The notes: generated by a model from the sequence alone, not told the origin. DNA of 38,450 bases from Thermoflexus hugenholtzii JAD2 (GCA_945881915.1 CAMCVW010000033.1:1-38450); one strand, 5' to 3'; shown: positions 8,972-17,140, counted from the first letter of the stretch. Numbers and translations: made by a program.

Positions 8972-9819
8972 TGTGGAGCTCGTTGTCCGGTAGGGCCAGT
9001 CAACCAGCCAAGATACCACCAACCACGTAACCACGCATACCCGAGCCAATAATTCCATGTGGTGGAAGTACACGCATCGTAGAGTGCCAAAAACGGCAGC
9101 GCAGGAATCATTCCCATCCGCAGTACCAGGGGTAATCGGCGCACACGCTGTGATGGTCGATTGCTCTGTGCCACCACTCGCCCCCAGGCAATTCCGAAGC
9201 GCCAGAGGCGCCAGGTGGCAGGCCAAAAGCCGTCGGGGTCTGGATTGTGATGAATGCGCACACTGCGGTCGATGCAGATGCCCCCTATTCCTGCGAGGCG
9301 CATGGTCAATGCAGTGTCCTCACCAGCGGGACTCTGATAGCGCTCGTCAAAGCCGCCCATTGACCAGAATGCCGCACGACGAACCATGAGGAGCATGCTC
9401 ATCAGCGCGACAGGTGATTGGATCGGATGTCCGCTGAATTGCGCTCCTGCCATGACGCGATGCATGCAACGCCGCCAATACCCATCCAAAGGGGCATCTG
9501 CCAACAGTGGTCCCGCTGCGACGAATCCTGCTTGCATGCAGCTGTCTACGAGCATCATCAATACATCTGGGTTCAGTACCACATCATCGTCGATGAAGCA
9601 CATGTATGGTTTGGTTGATTCCCGTGCACCGCGATTACGGGCTGCGGCTGGACTCAGTACCGGACCGGTTGCGATGGTGCGCGCGCCGAAGAGTGCGATA
9701 GGCACACCGGGGTGAACAACCACGCAGTCATTCCACCCTGCTGCATGCAAGGCGTGCACCAACGCAACGACACGCGAGGGATCAAGCGTAGGGATGATTA
9801 TGCTGACGTCATCGTGCAT
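8965..9819 (-). CDS. Family 2 glycosyltransferase
   Basis: A 284-residue GT-A enzyme: VSIIIPTLDPSRVVALV at the N-terminus, AARNRGARESTKPYMCFIDD with the DDD metal motif at about residue 75, SMGGFDERY and GEDTALTMRLAG for the acceptor side. After residue 200 come basic and hydrophobic segments (RRLPLVLRMGMIPALPFLAL), suggesting membrane attachment. It resembles rhamnosyl/galactosyl-type transferases of surface polysaccharide loci, but the donor is unknown. The start overlaps the previous gene's end by 11 bases and its own end overlaps the next start by seven, so it is internal to the operon. Confidence 0.85.
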   Translation of the reverse strand: MHDDVSIIIPTLDPSRVVALVHALHAAGWNDCVVVHPGVPIALFGARTIATGPVLSPAAARNRGARESTKPYMCFIDDDVVLNPDVLMMLVDSCMQAGFVAAGPLLADAPLDGYWRRCMHRVMAGAQFSGHPIQSPVALMSMLLMVRRAAFWSMGGFDERYQSPAGEDTALTMRLAGIGGICIDRSVRIHHNPDPDGFWPATWRLWRFGIAWGRVVAQSNRPSQRVRRLPLVLRMGMIPALPFLALYDACTSTTWNYWLGYAWLRGWWYLGWLTGPTGQRAPQC

Positions 9820-11005
9820 GCGCGACCTCGGGGAGCATCAGTTTGTGTGCGCGATACCAGCGTGTGGCAAGTATGTCCCACCGGAAGGCAGCGCCAAGAC
9901 GGGGCAGTTCGACACCAGAATCATGCTGCGTGCATGCGTAATCGATTGCTTCTGCATACGAATCAACATCCCCCGCAGTCGCATAGATTCCAGCGGTGCC
10001 AAGCAGTGCCTGCCTATCCCCGACGGGGCTCGTGATGACAGGGATTCCCTGGGCAATGCTTTCGATGATTTTGAGGGGGCAACGTGCAGCTGCTGCAGGC
10101 GTATCACGAATGGGATCGATGCTCGCACGTGCCCCTGCCAGCAGCAGGATGACCTCTGCAGGCGAAAGTGTCTCGATCCAAACCACTGTTTCACCGATGC
10201 CAAGGGATTCTGCCAATGCGCACAGGACGGAACGGTCATGCCCTGAACCCGCTAGCACGAGTGGCAAACGCCGCTCTGACGCGGCATACGCCCTGATGAG
10301 TAGGTCAACGGCATGTGCGCGCGTCGACCAATTGCCAATGTAGACCAGGTATGCAGCAGGGAGGTTCTGCTGTCTCCGAAAGGCTTCGAGCGCAGCCTGC
10401 GTCGGTGATGTGCATTGCTGAGCCGTTACCCCATTGGGGATGGCCGACACGCGCACGTTCCCGATTTTCACTATCTGGTTAGTTTGCCATTGTGTCGCAC
10501 AGGTCGTGGATTTCACCCAGCCCGGCAGGCGACGCGCAAACCACGAGAGTGCCCGCACGACAAATGGGTGTGCGTGCGTATGCGAGCCGGCTTCATCGTC
10601 ATCCGTATCTAGCAAAACAGGAATCCGACGACAGGCACCGACAATCAACCCCGCGATGCCATTCATCGGCTGCGACTTCGCAATGACAAGCGCGTCTGGT
10701 CTGCTGTGCAACGCTGCGAATGTCAGTGTGCCGGTGGCGCGCAGCACCATCCACCACAACCATACCCCCGTGAATGGAGCTCCATCTGCACCGATATGCA
10801 TCTGCGCTACATTCATCACCGTCACACCGGTATCCTGAACCTGTATGCGCGGATGCTGCGCAAAAGCAGGATCGAGGCACAGCACGGTGACCGCAACTCC
10901 CCGAGCCGCCGCATGGGCAGCCAGAGGCAATATGCGGGCACGCGGCCCTGGGTGCCAGGGTGCGCTGGTGCAGATGAATGTCAGCCGCTCGATGGAAGGG
11001 TTCAT
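9809..11005 (-). CDS. Family 4 glycosyltransferase (GT-B fold)
   Basis: A 398-residue retaining GT-B enzyme. The N-terminal domain has LTFICTSAPWHPGPRARIL and LLDTDDDEAGSHTHAH. The C-terminal Rossmann domain has SAIPNGVTAQ, YLVYIGNWSTRAHAVDLLI, and an SPAEVILLLAGARASIDP region, then PLKIIESIAQGIPVITSP with the E-x7-E-type donor-binding motif (KIIES region). The start at 11005 gives an ATGA overlap with the preceding gene; an open frame continues to 11032 but adds only nine residues. It would build the glycan on the inner face of the membrane, as one of the five transferases in the operon. Confidence 0.85.
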   Translation of the reverse strand: MNPSIERLTFICTSAPWHPGPRARILPLAAHAAARGVAVTVLCLDPAFAQHPRIQVQDTGVTVMNVAQMHIGADGAPFTGVWLWWMVLRATGTLTFAALHSRPDALVIAKSQPMNGIAGLIVGACRRIPVLLDTDDDEAGSHTHAHPFVVRALSWFARRLPGWVKSTTCATQWQTNQIVKIGNVRVSAIPNGVTAQQCTSPTQAALEAFRRQQNLPAAYLVYIGNWSTRAHAVDLLIRAYAASERRLPLVLAGSGHDRSVLCALAESLGIGETVVWIETLSPAEVILLLAGARASIDPIRDTPAAAARCPLKIIESIAQGIPVITSPVGDRQALLGTAGIYATAGDVDSYAEAIDYACTQHDSGVELPRLGAAFRWDILATRWYRAHKLMLPEVAHAR

Positions 11006-11700
11006 GTCGGCCGGTACTTTCGATAGCGCCACATCGTCCGTACGGCAGCAAATGCATCACTCGGGCGGATTTTCTTGCCGGCCCGGTATGGTCTGCCGAG
11101 GTAGTGGACCGGAACCTCGACAATCTGGTACCCCGAACGAATGCATTTGGCCGTCAGCTCCGGGTCTATATCAAACCGATCATTGTCGATGCCGATTTGG
11201 CGGAGGGCACCGACGCGGAACATTTTGTAGCAGGTTTCGAGGTCACTCAGATGCGTTCCATACAGCAGATTGAATAGTGCGGTCAAGACGCGATTGCCGG
11301 CGTAGTGCGTTGCGAGCATTCCTAATGGGCGATGGACGCCAAACCGTGTTCCATAGACGACGTCTGCGCCCGCTTCAATACACTTCAGCAGCGAGAGGAG
11401 TTCGGTTGGATTGTATTCGAGGTCAGCGTCTTGGATGACCACCACTGTCCCTTTGACCAACGCGAGTGCGGACCGGATGGCTGCCCCTTTGCCGCGATTC
11501 TGGGGGTGCTGCACCATCGTCAGTAGGTGCGCATACTCGTGCGCGCTTACTACTGCGGCAGTGTCATCGGTAGAAGCATCGTCGACGACGATAATCTGGG
11601 TGGCACACGGCAGGTTGGTCAGCAGCGTGAGAACTTGACCGATGGTCTGTTCCTCATTGAAGACTGGAATGACGATGCTCAGCACATGTGTCGAATCCAT
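11002..11700 (-). CDS. Family 2 glycosyltransferase, dolichyl/polyprenyl-phosphate mannosyltransferase-like
   Basis: A compact 232-residue GT-A enzyme with LSIVIPVFNEEQTIGQVL, QIIVVDDASTDDTAA, HPQNRGKGAAIRSALALVKG and VVVIQDADLEYNPTEL, the classical order of polyprenyl-phosphate sugar synthases. GTRFGVHRPLGMLATHYAGN and DLETCYKMFRV are also typical of this subgroup. There are no membrane helices, as in the short DPM1-like forms. It probably loads a sugar onto a lipid carrier for use on the outer side, possibly by a GT-C enzyme. ATG 11700 shares its A with the TAA stop of the upstream gene (TAATG), and its own end gives ATGA with the next gene. Long upstream extension in frame is non-domain sequence. 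Confidence 0.85.
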   Translation of the reverse strand: MDSTHVLSIVIPVFNEEQTIGQVLTLLTNLPCATQIIVVDDASTDDTAAVVSAHEYAHLLTMVQHPQNRGKGAAIRSALALVKGTVVVIQDADLEYNPTELLSLLKCIEAGADVVYGTRFGVHRPLGMLATHYAGNRVLTALFNLLYGTHLSDLETCYKMFRVGALRQIGIDNDRFDIDPELTAKCIRSGYQIVEVPVHYLGRPYRAGKKIRPSDAFAAVRTMWRYRKYRPT

Positions 11701-12842
11701 TAGGGTGCCTTCGTGTGCGTGCGGCTGATAGCCGCTGCGTGTTCTTCGATGGCGCGCTGGAGTGCCTGCCAGCTGGGCTGGACAGGCACTGGCGCGACGG
11801 GTGCACCGGGCTCGTTGCACAGCCTGGTCAACGCCGTTGCCCAGGCATCAGGGGTGTTGGGGTGCACCACGTCACGTACGGCCGCCAGGCCGGCCAGCGC
11901 GCCGATGGCACTCACCAGCAGCGGCACGCCTGCAGCCGCTGCCAAGGTTGCCACACCACTCACCGTGCCGCTGCGGTAGGCCATAGCGACGACAGTCGCT
12001 GCGGCAAAGTAGCTCCCCACTGCCTCATTTGGCACGTAGCGGTCGACGATGTGGACGCGCCGTCGCACAGCCTCGTGGTCGCACAATAGGTGCAAAGCGC
12101 GATCGTGCTGCCACCACTCACCCACGATGAGCAGATGGACAGATACGGGAGTCTGCTGGAGTGCCGTCACGATGATATCGATTCCTTTGTAAGGGCGCAC
12201 AAACCCAAAGCAGAGTACGACAGTGGCATTTTCCGGAATCCCCAAATCCTCCCGAATGCAGAGGCCAGGGTTCGCACGCCGAAGTAAAGCACCGTGAATC
12301 GGCAGCGCGATGGTCGATTGCCGCCGGTGCACCCGGGAAGATGTACCGAAATCTATCACTGCATCTGCAAGAGCGAGCATCCACCGCGCAAAAACCGCCT
12401 GCCAGGCAGCTGCATCGGGCTCAACAAGCTGGTGATTGAGGGCAATGGACGGAATGCCACGTAACCGCGCCTGGAGCAACAGCATCAGCAAAAACGGTAT
12501 CCAATAGGGAGTCCACCACTGCCAAATCAAGACGTCATAGTGATGAGCGGGTGTCGTGCGCCAGATGCGATACCAGGCATAGGGATTCCACCCGTGCAGA
12601 CGTGCATCGATGGTGCAGGTGACGGGGTGAATACTTGGGTCTGCCGCGGTATTGCCCGGGAACAGCAGGGCTGGATAGAGTGGATCAATGGCCCAGAATG
12701 TAACGCAATGGTCGTTCGTGAGCGTGTTGCCCAGCATACTGCTGAATTGGGCGATTCCCCCACGATGTGGCGCGGTCGGTGCAACGACGAGGATGCGTAG
12801 TGCATGCGCGATTGGCGCTGTTGCGGAGTCACGGGGTGTCAT
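11700..12842 (-). CDS. Family 4 glycosyltransferase (GT-B fold)
   Basis: A 380-residue GT-B transferase. N-terminal domain: LRILVVAPTAPHRGGIAQF, with the glycine-rich first loop. C-terminal domain: TVVLCFGFVRPYKGIDIIV, HLLIVGEWW, VHIVDRYVPNEAVGSYFAAA and SGVATLAAAAGVPLLVSAIG. The expected E of the E-x7-E motif is not obvious in the last element (GVATLAAAAGVP), which is a departure from the classical form. ATG 12842 starts just inside the end of tatD (14-base overlap), so it is translated from the same message. Donor and acceptor are unknown. Confidence 0.8.
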   Translation of the reverse strand: MTPRDSATAPIAHALRILVVAPTAPHRGGIAQFSSMLGNTLTNDHCVTFWAIDPLYPALLFPGNTAADPSIHPVTCTIDARLHGWNPYAWYRIWRTTPAHHYDVLIWQWWTPYWIPFLLMLLLQARLRGIPSIALNHQLVEPDAAAWQAVFARWMLALADAVIDFGTSSRVHRRQSTIALPIHGALLRRANPGLCIREDLGIPENATVVLCFGFVRPYKGIDIIVTALQQTPVSVHLLIVGEWWQHDRALHLLCDHEAVRRRVHIVDRYVPNEAVGSYFAAATVVAMAYRSGTVSGVATLAAAAGVPLLVSAIGALAGLAAVRDVVHPNTPDAWATALTRLCNEPGAPVAPVPVQPSWQALQRAIEEHAAAISRTHTKAP

Positions 12843-13623
12843 CGGACAATCCAAAGAGCCGATTGGCATTCTGCCATGTGGCATGTGCAACTTCAGCGAG
12901 CGACATCCCTTTGCGGTCTGCGATGAAGGCTGCAACCAGCGGGACGTTTGTCGGTTCATTGCGCTTACCGCGCAACGGATGGGGAGATAAGTACGGACTG
13001 TCTGTTTCGATGAGCAGATGCTCGAGCCCGATTGCAGTGACCACGTCGTGCATGGCGTGATTGTTTTTGAAGGTTATCGGGCCGCTCAGCGACAGGGTGC
13101 ACCCGATATCGACGCACGCTTCGGCATACGTGACGTCTCCCGCAAACGAATGCATGATGACGCCATAGGGATGCCGCACATCGGTGAGGACGCGCAGGGT
13201 GTCGGCGTGTGCATTGCGACTGTGGATGACGATGGGGAGGTGGTGGCGGGCAGCGAGGGCGATTTGGGCACGGAATAACTCCTCTTGCTCGGCGACCGGG
13301 GCAATTGCGTAGTGATGATCAAAACCTATCTCGCCGATGGCAACGACGTTGGGTTGTTGGGCGAGCAGGTCGAGTTGATCAAGCCAGGTCGGGTCTTGGG
13401 CGACTTCGGGATGATTGGGTTGCACCCCCACAATTGCCCAACAGCCGGCTTCTGCGGCGGCGCTGGAGATTGCATTCCGTGAGGATTCCAGGTCGTAGCC
13501 AATCTCGCACACCCTGAGCACCCCCGCATCCTGCATGCGTCCACGTACTGCGGCACGGTCGTCCGTGAATTGGTCATTATTCAGATGAGCATGGCTGTCA
13601 AAAAAGCGCAGCGAAACAGACAT
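12829..13623 (-). CDS. TatD family metal-dependent deoxyribonuclease
   Basis: A 264-residue TIM-barrel hydrolase. FDSHAHLN carries the H-x-H metal site, GEIGFDHHY the Glu, PIVIHSRNAHADTL and GVIMHSFAGD two further His ligands, and ETDSPYLSPHPLRGKRNEP the catalytic Asp with the family signature. TatD enzymes are 3'-5' nucleases involved in DNA repair and in D-aminoacyl clean-up in some relatives. ATG 13623 gives the canonical N-terminus MSVSLRFFDSHAH; the in-frame extension to 13728 would run through the promoter. The gene heads the operon of glycosyltransferases and shares a divergent promoter region with the flavin reductase gene. Confidence 0.9.
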   Translation of the reverse strand: MSVSLRFFDSHAHLNNDQFTDDRAAVRGRMQDAGVLRVCEIGYDLESSRNAISSAAAEAGCWAIVGVQPNHPEVAQDPTWLDQLDLLAQQPNVVAIGEIGFDHHYAIAPVAEQEELFRAQIALAARHHLPIVIHSRNAHADTLRVLTDVRHPYGVIMHSFAGDVTYAEACVDIGCTLSLSGPITFKNNHAMHDVVTAIGLEHLLIETDSPYLSPHPLRGKRNEPTNVPLVAAFIADRKGMSLAEVAHATWQNANRLFGLSDDTP

Positions 13624-13650
13624 GGTGTGCTTTCTGGTTAAATCACTCAC

Positions 13651-13690
13651 ATTATAGCGGTGAGTACTAGAGGCCGTGGAGGCGTATAAT
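13651..13690. promoter_or_regulatory. Divergent promoter pair for tatD operon and flavin reductase
   Basis: Two perfect TATAAT boxes face away from each other: 13651-13656 read on the minus strand (about 28 bases before tatD) and 13685-13690 on the plus strand (about 28 bases before the reductase ATG). Neither has a clear TTGACA box at the normal distance. An AAAGGAG ribosome site at 13706-13712 serves the plus gene. Confidence 0.6.
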
Positions 13691-13718
13691 TCATCCGGAG
13701 TACACAAAGGAGACACGA

Positions 13719-14816
13719 ATGACTGCACAGTTGTTTACCCCCATCCAGGTCGGCCCATTGACCATGCCGAATCGCATCGTGGTTGCCCCGATGTGCCAAT
13801 ACAGTGCCAATGACGGCGTCATGACCGACTGGCACCTCGTCCACTTAACCGGAGTCGCTACTGCGAGCCCTGGAATGGTCGTCATCGAGGCGACTGGGGT
13901 CGAGCGCATCGGACGCATTTCGCACGGCTGTTTGGGCATGTATTCTGACGCATCGATGCGTGCCATGGCAGATGTCATCCGCTATGCAAAGGTCGTCGCG
14001 CCGGCAGTGACGTTCGGTGTGCAACTCGGTCACGCCGGCCGCAAAGGATCTTCGCCGCTCCCTGGCCAGGGAGCGGGACAAATCAGCCCCGACCACGGTG
14101 GCTGGCAGGTCGTTGGTCCGAGTCCCATCCCCTACGACAACGGCTGGCAGACCCCCCAAGAACTCGACGATTCCGGCATTGAACGAATTATTGCCGCCTT
14201 CCGTGATGCAGCGGTGCGCTCCGTCAACGCCGGGGTCGACAGCATCGAACTGCACTTGGCCCATGGGTATTTGCTGCAATCATTTGTGTCGCCGTTGAGC
14301 AACAAACGCACCGATCGCTGGGGTGGGGATTTGAAGGGTCGGATGGCCTTCCCGTTGGCGGTCGTGCGGGCGGTCCAATCCGTCATTCCTGCCCACATCG
14401 CATTCGGGGCACGTATCAACGGCACCGACTGGCACGAAGAAGGCCTGACCGCCGACGATGCCGTTGCCCAAGCACACATCCTCAAGGACGCCGGGTTGCA
14501 CTTCATCTGTGTCTCGAGTGGCGGTGCGACCCCCCACGCCAAGGTCGTCGCCGGCCCCAAATACCAGGTCCCCATCGCCACCCGCGTCAAAAACGAAGTG
14601 GGAATCCCGACCCGCACCGTCGGTCTGATTAGCGATCCGCTCGTGGCCGAGGCAATCATCGCCGATGGCGAAGCCGATATGGTCGCGCTGGGCCGAGCCT
14701 TCCTCGATGATCCACGCTGGCCGTGGCGTGCTGCCGATGCACTCGGCGTTCCCGGCGTCTATCCCATCCAATATGAACGCGGCTCGAGCAAGCTTTGGTC
14801 CATGCGCGCCAAGTAG
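13719..14816 (+). CDS. Old yellow enzyme family NADH:flavin oxidoreductase, YqjM-like
   Basis: A 365-residue FMN-dependent TIM-barrel ene-reductase. The N-terminus LFTPIQVGPLTMPNRIVVAP continues to Cys26 in MCQYSA, the redox-sensing Cys typical of the YqjM (class III) branch. HAGRKG and IELHLAHGYLLQSFVSPLSN supply the substrate-binding His pair, and RTDRWGG and DMVALGRAFLDDP the FMN-phosphate contacts. It should reduce activated C=C bonds of enals, enones or nitro compounds using NAD(P)H in the cytoplasm. AAAGGAG six bases before ATG 13719 fixes the start. It is a single-gene unit ending in a palindromic terminator. Confidence 0.92.
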   Translation: MTAQLFTPIQVGPLTMPNRIVVAPMCQYSANDGVMTDWHLVHLTGVATASPGMVVIEATGVERIGRISHGCLGMYSDASMRAMADVIRYAKVVAPAVTFGVQLGHAGRKGSSPLPGQGAGQISPDHGGWQVVGPSPIPYDNGWQTPQELDDSGIERIIAAFRDAAVRSVNAGVDSIELHLAHGYLLQSFVSPLSNKRTDRWGGDLKGRMAFPLAVVRAVQSVIPAHIAFGARINGTDWHEEGLTADDAVAQAHILKDAGLHFICVSSGGATPHAKVVAGPKYQVPIATRVKNEVGIPTRTVGLISDPLVAEAIIADGEADMVALGRAFLDDPRWPWRAADALGVPGVYPIQYERGSSKLWSMRAK

Positions 14817-14832
14817 ATGCTTCCGTCTCTCC

Positions 14833-14869
14833 AAGTCGAATGCGCACACGTGTGCGCATTCGACTTTTT
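14833..14869 (+). terminator. Palindromic terminator of the flavin reductase gene; repeat copy 1
   Basis: A perfect 34-base palindrome (17 bases per arm, centre between 14849 and 14850) runs into TTTTT and begins 17 bases after the reductase stop. The transcript can fold into a strong hairpin followed by U residues. Its core CACACGTGTG and the flanking GCATTCGA recur twice downstream at 14978-14999 and 15077-15100, so the element may be more than a terminator. Confidence 0.7.
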
Positions 14870-14977
14870 GTTGAACATGCCTCTTTGTCAGCGCACACAC
14901 ACAGCGGTCGCGCAGTGATGTGCGGAAAATTCATCCTCGCCCACGGGTTTTTGCCAAAACTGCGCGCGACATCTCTA

Positions 14978-14999
14978 GCGCACACGTGTGCACATTCGA
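14978..14999. repeat. CACACGTGTG palindromic repeat, copy 2
   Basis: The core CACACGTGTG (14981-14990) is flanked by GCG on the left and CACATTCGA on the right, matching the right arm of copy 1 with one change. The centre is 136 bases from that of copy 1. There is no T-run after it, so it is not a terminator. Confidence 0.6.
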
Positions 15000-15076
15000 T
15001 TAGCAAGACATAATGCTGGTTTTTGTATTCGATGCTTGAATAACAATATGTAGTACTATATTTTGCAGTATTTTAC

Positions 15077-15100
15077 AATGCACACGTGTGCGCATTCAAT
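15077..15100. repeat. CACACGTGTG palindromic repeat, copy 3
   Basis: The core CACACGTGTG (15081-15090) is flanked by AATG and CGCATTCAAT; both arms are close to copies 1 and 2. The centre is 100 bases from copy 2. It lies in AT-rich DNA upstream of the receiver-domain lipoprotein gene. The rest of the 463-base gap (14817-15279) shows no convincing gene. Confidence 0.6.
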
Positions 15101-15220
15101 CTGACGTGCCGTTTGCGCGCAGCGATACCCACAGGGGATAGGATAATGCGCTGTCACACACAGGTCTGCTGATCGACATCAGTATCCAGCTACACGAACT
15201 GCCGCATATATTTTTCTTTA

Positions 15221-15248
15221 TTGCATCGTATTGAAAATGTTTTATAGT
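15221..15248 (+). promoter_or_regulatory. Likely promoter of the receiver-domain lipoprotein gene
   Basis: TTGCAT (15221-15226) and TATAGT (15243-15248) are separated by 16 bases in an AT-rich stretch, with AGAAGG (15268-15273) six bases before the ATG at 15280. The match to the housekeeping consensus is good. Confidence 0.55.
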
Positions 15249-15279
15249 AAATTGCAGAAGTTGTAAAAGAAGGTACCTG

Positions 15280-15822
15280 ATGAAATTTACCGCTATCGTC
15301 GTGTTTATTGCGATTACTCTTACCGGCTGTGGCTCGAATATTTTCAGTGATGGCACCGCTGCAGATACTCCCATGGGACAATCGGGCAATACCGCGCTCG
15401 AAGCTCCGTTGGGGAGCGACAACAAGAATGCAAAAGAGACACTGAACGAAATAAAGCGTGTACTGATTGTGGTTGATTCTGCGTCGGAACGGCAGTATTT
15501 GGTAGAATTGCTCACAAAGAATGGCTTTTTGGTGAGTACGTCAGCGGATTCCGCGCAAACAATGAAAGTTCTCAAGGAGGCTTCTGCAGATGCACTGCCT
15601 AATGTGATTTTGATGGATGTGCTGACTGGGCAGAACGGCTTCAAACTCACCGGCGCGCTGACACGCGATGAGCGTTACGCGCATATTCCAATCATCATGG
15701 TCATTGCGAAAAACCAAGACGCCGACACAGTCTGGGGTATGCGACAAGGAGCGACAGACTTCGTTGTAACCCCCGTCGACCCGGATGATCTGGTTCAAAA
15801 AATCAATGCATTCGTCGAATAG
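15280..15822 (+). CDS. Lipoprotein with a degenerate response-regulator receiver domain
   Basis: A 180-residue protein. Residues 1-17 are a lipoprotein signal (MKFTAIVVFIAITLTGC, lipidated Cys17), 18-58 a Ser/Asp/Asn-rich linker, and 59-180 a CheY-like receiver fold close to the PilH type: KRVLIVVDSASERQYLVELL, PNVILMDVLTGQNGF, TRDERYAHIPIIMVIAK and VWGMRQGATDFVVTPVD. Of the five canonical residues, the phospho-accepting Asp (D113) and one acidic partner (D66) remain. The first acidic residue is Val65, the switch Thr/Ser is Ile142, and the conserved Lys is Thr164. The signal would place the domain outside the cytoplasm, where no kinase partner or ATP is expected. No histidine kinase is adjacent. 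The fold call is firm; the role is unknown. Confidence 0.8.
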   Translation: MKFTAIVVFIAITLTGCGSNIFSDGTAADTPMGQSGNTALEAPLGSDNKNAKETLNEIKRVLIVVDSASERQYLVELLTKNGFLVSTSADSAQTMKVLKEASADALPNVILMDVLTGQNGFKLTGALTRDERYAHIPIIMVIAKNQDADTVWGMRQGATDFVVTPVDPDDLVQKINAFVE

Positions 15823-15964
15823 GTCATGCTGCGTACTACGGGCATATTCGGTCACTTGCGGAATTGATGCTGCAGCATATTGACAGTCGGGCCGTTCCGT
15901 GAAAGATGCAATCTTGTGACCAGTACGGTACACTACATGTATCGTTTTACCGAAAGGGAATACC

Positions 15965-16543
15965 GTGATTGAGTTCATCAAAATTCGCCATCAAATGTTG
16001 CATGGCGATGCACTTCCCAAATTGCTTGCAATGCCAGAATCCACACTGCGGAGCCGTCCGCAGGCCGGAGTCAATTCCATTGCGTGGAATGTATGGCATC
16101 TGCTCCGCATCGAAGATATCACGTTGAGCCGTTTTGTCGGGAACGTCCCTCAGTCACATACCACCGGGAATTGGCAAGCCAAAATGGGCATTGCCTACGG
16201 CCATATGGGCACCGCAATGCCTGATGCAGATGTCGATGTGCTGTCCAAAACCATCGATATCGCCGGGTTGCAAGGCTACCAAAACGCCGTCGCAGCACAG
16301 AGCACGCAGATTTTGGCGAATCTCGATACCTCCCGCCTGCAGCATCAATGGGATGCAGCGCACATGCGCGCCGTCGTTGCGGGTGAGGCTGTGTGTATCC
16401 CGGCGATTACCGAGGGAGTTATTTCGTATTGGGGTGCGTTGAACGTTGGGCGCTTCGTGGTGGACTACACGCAAGTGCACCCACAGAATCACATTGGTGA
16501 AATTGGTGTGATTGCTGGATTGCTGGGCGTCAAACTCCCATAG
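15965..16543 (+). CDS. DinB-fold protein (paralogue 1)
   Basis: A 192-residue four-helix DinB/YfiT-like protein. WNVWHLLRIEDITLSRF carries the first metal-binding His with the following E-D, and HPQNHIGEIGVI near the C-terminus the other two His residues (H-x3-H-x-G-E). The family contains thiol-dependent transferases and hydrolases of detoxification as well as damage-inducible proteins of unknown role. The start is GTG 15965 with AAAGGGA upstream. It ends in a hairpin terminator. The domain is shared with a decayed copy (19023-19575) and an intact copy (19589-20194). Confidence 0.8.
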   Translation: MIEFIKIRHQMLHGDALPKLLAMPESTLRSRPQAGVNSIAWNVWHLLRIEDITLSRFVGNVPQSHTTGNWQAKMGIAYGHMGTAMPDADVDVLSKTIDIAGLQGYQNAVAAQSTQILANLDTSRLQHQWDAAHMRAVVAGEAVCIPAITEGVISYWGALNVGRFVVDYTQVHPQNHIGEIGVIAGLLGVKLP

Positions 16544-16560
16544 TGTTTGTGCCAAATCGC

Positions 16561-16595
16561 ATCCCCCATGCGGTAATCAGCGTGGGGGATTTTGT
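16561..16595 (+). terminator. Intrinsic terminator after DinB paralogue 1
   Basis: ATCCCCCATGC (16561-16571) pairs with GCGTGGGGGAT (16580-16590) over an eight-base loop, with one wobble pair, followed by TTTTG. The stop codon of the convergent gene on the other strand lies within the loop. Confidence 0.75.
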
Positions 16596-17140
16596 GTGTA
16601 GTGCGAAGCTGGTAAGCTCGTGCAGCGATGCCGCGTCTGCAGGTAGTGCTGCTGGCGCTCCGCGAAGTAGGTCAGTGCTGCGGGCGTGTGCTTGGCGCAG
16701 ACCCCTGGATTCATGCGCGTCGTGGCCGCCTTGTCGATAATCCGCTGATGAGCCTCCCAGAGGATGGGAGCGTACTGGTCGAACACATCGGGGTCGAAGT
16801 AGGTATAGGTCGAGCCAGGGACAGATGGGTATATTCCCACCAGAGGATCCGGTTCTGACGCTTCGCTTCCGACATCCTCAGCGGGCGCGAGCTCGGGGAT
16901 GTGTGCATAATCCACCATCACTTCGAGCCAGTCGGTGCGGAGCATCAGCGTATGCATGAGGCCGACGTTGAGGTTGAGGTGGTCCTGGCCGTGCGTGACA
17001 ACCCAGCGCATCGGCGCCTGCTGGTGGCTGTAGAGCAGACTATCGACGAAAAACTGTTCATAGGCGCTGCGCGCTGCGGGATTACGGAAGTACCGATCAA
17101 GGTACGCGCTGATGTCTGTACGAGAGTGTCGTTGTGTCAT
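16577..17140 (-). CDS. Hypothetical protein
   Basis: A 187-residue soluble protein that I do not recognise. It begins MTQRHSRTDISAYLDRYF, has a segment MRWVVTHGQDHLNLNVGLMH with two His and several conserved-looking Asn/Asp residues, an acidic middle (ELAPAEDVGSEASEPDP), and a His/Arg-rich tail with FAERQQHYLQTRHRC. There is no signal peptide or membrane helix. GGAGG upstream of ATG 17140 supports the start. It lies 45 bases downstream of modB on the same strand, so it may share that transcript. It converges with the DinB gene. Confidence 0.5.
   Translation of the reverse strand: MTQRHSRTDISAYLDRYFRNPAARSAYEQFFVDSLLYSHQQAPMRWVVTHGQDHLNLNVGLMHTLMLRTDWLEVMVDYAHIPELAPAEDVGSEASEPDPLVGIYPSVPGSTYTYFDPDVFDQYAPILWEAHQRIIDKAATTRMNPGVCAKHTPAALTYFAERQQHYLQTRHRCTSLPASHYTQNPPR

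Noticed and set aside
15880-15910. Promoter with TTGACA for the first DinB gene.
   Set aside because: No acceptable -10 box stands at the right distance.
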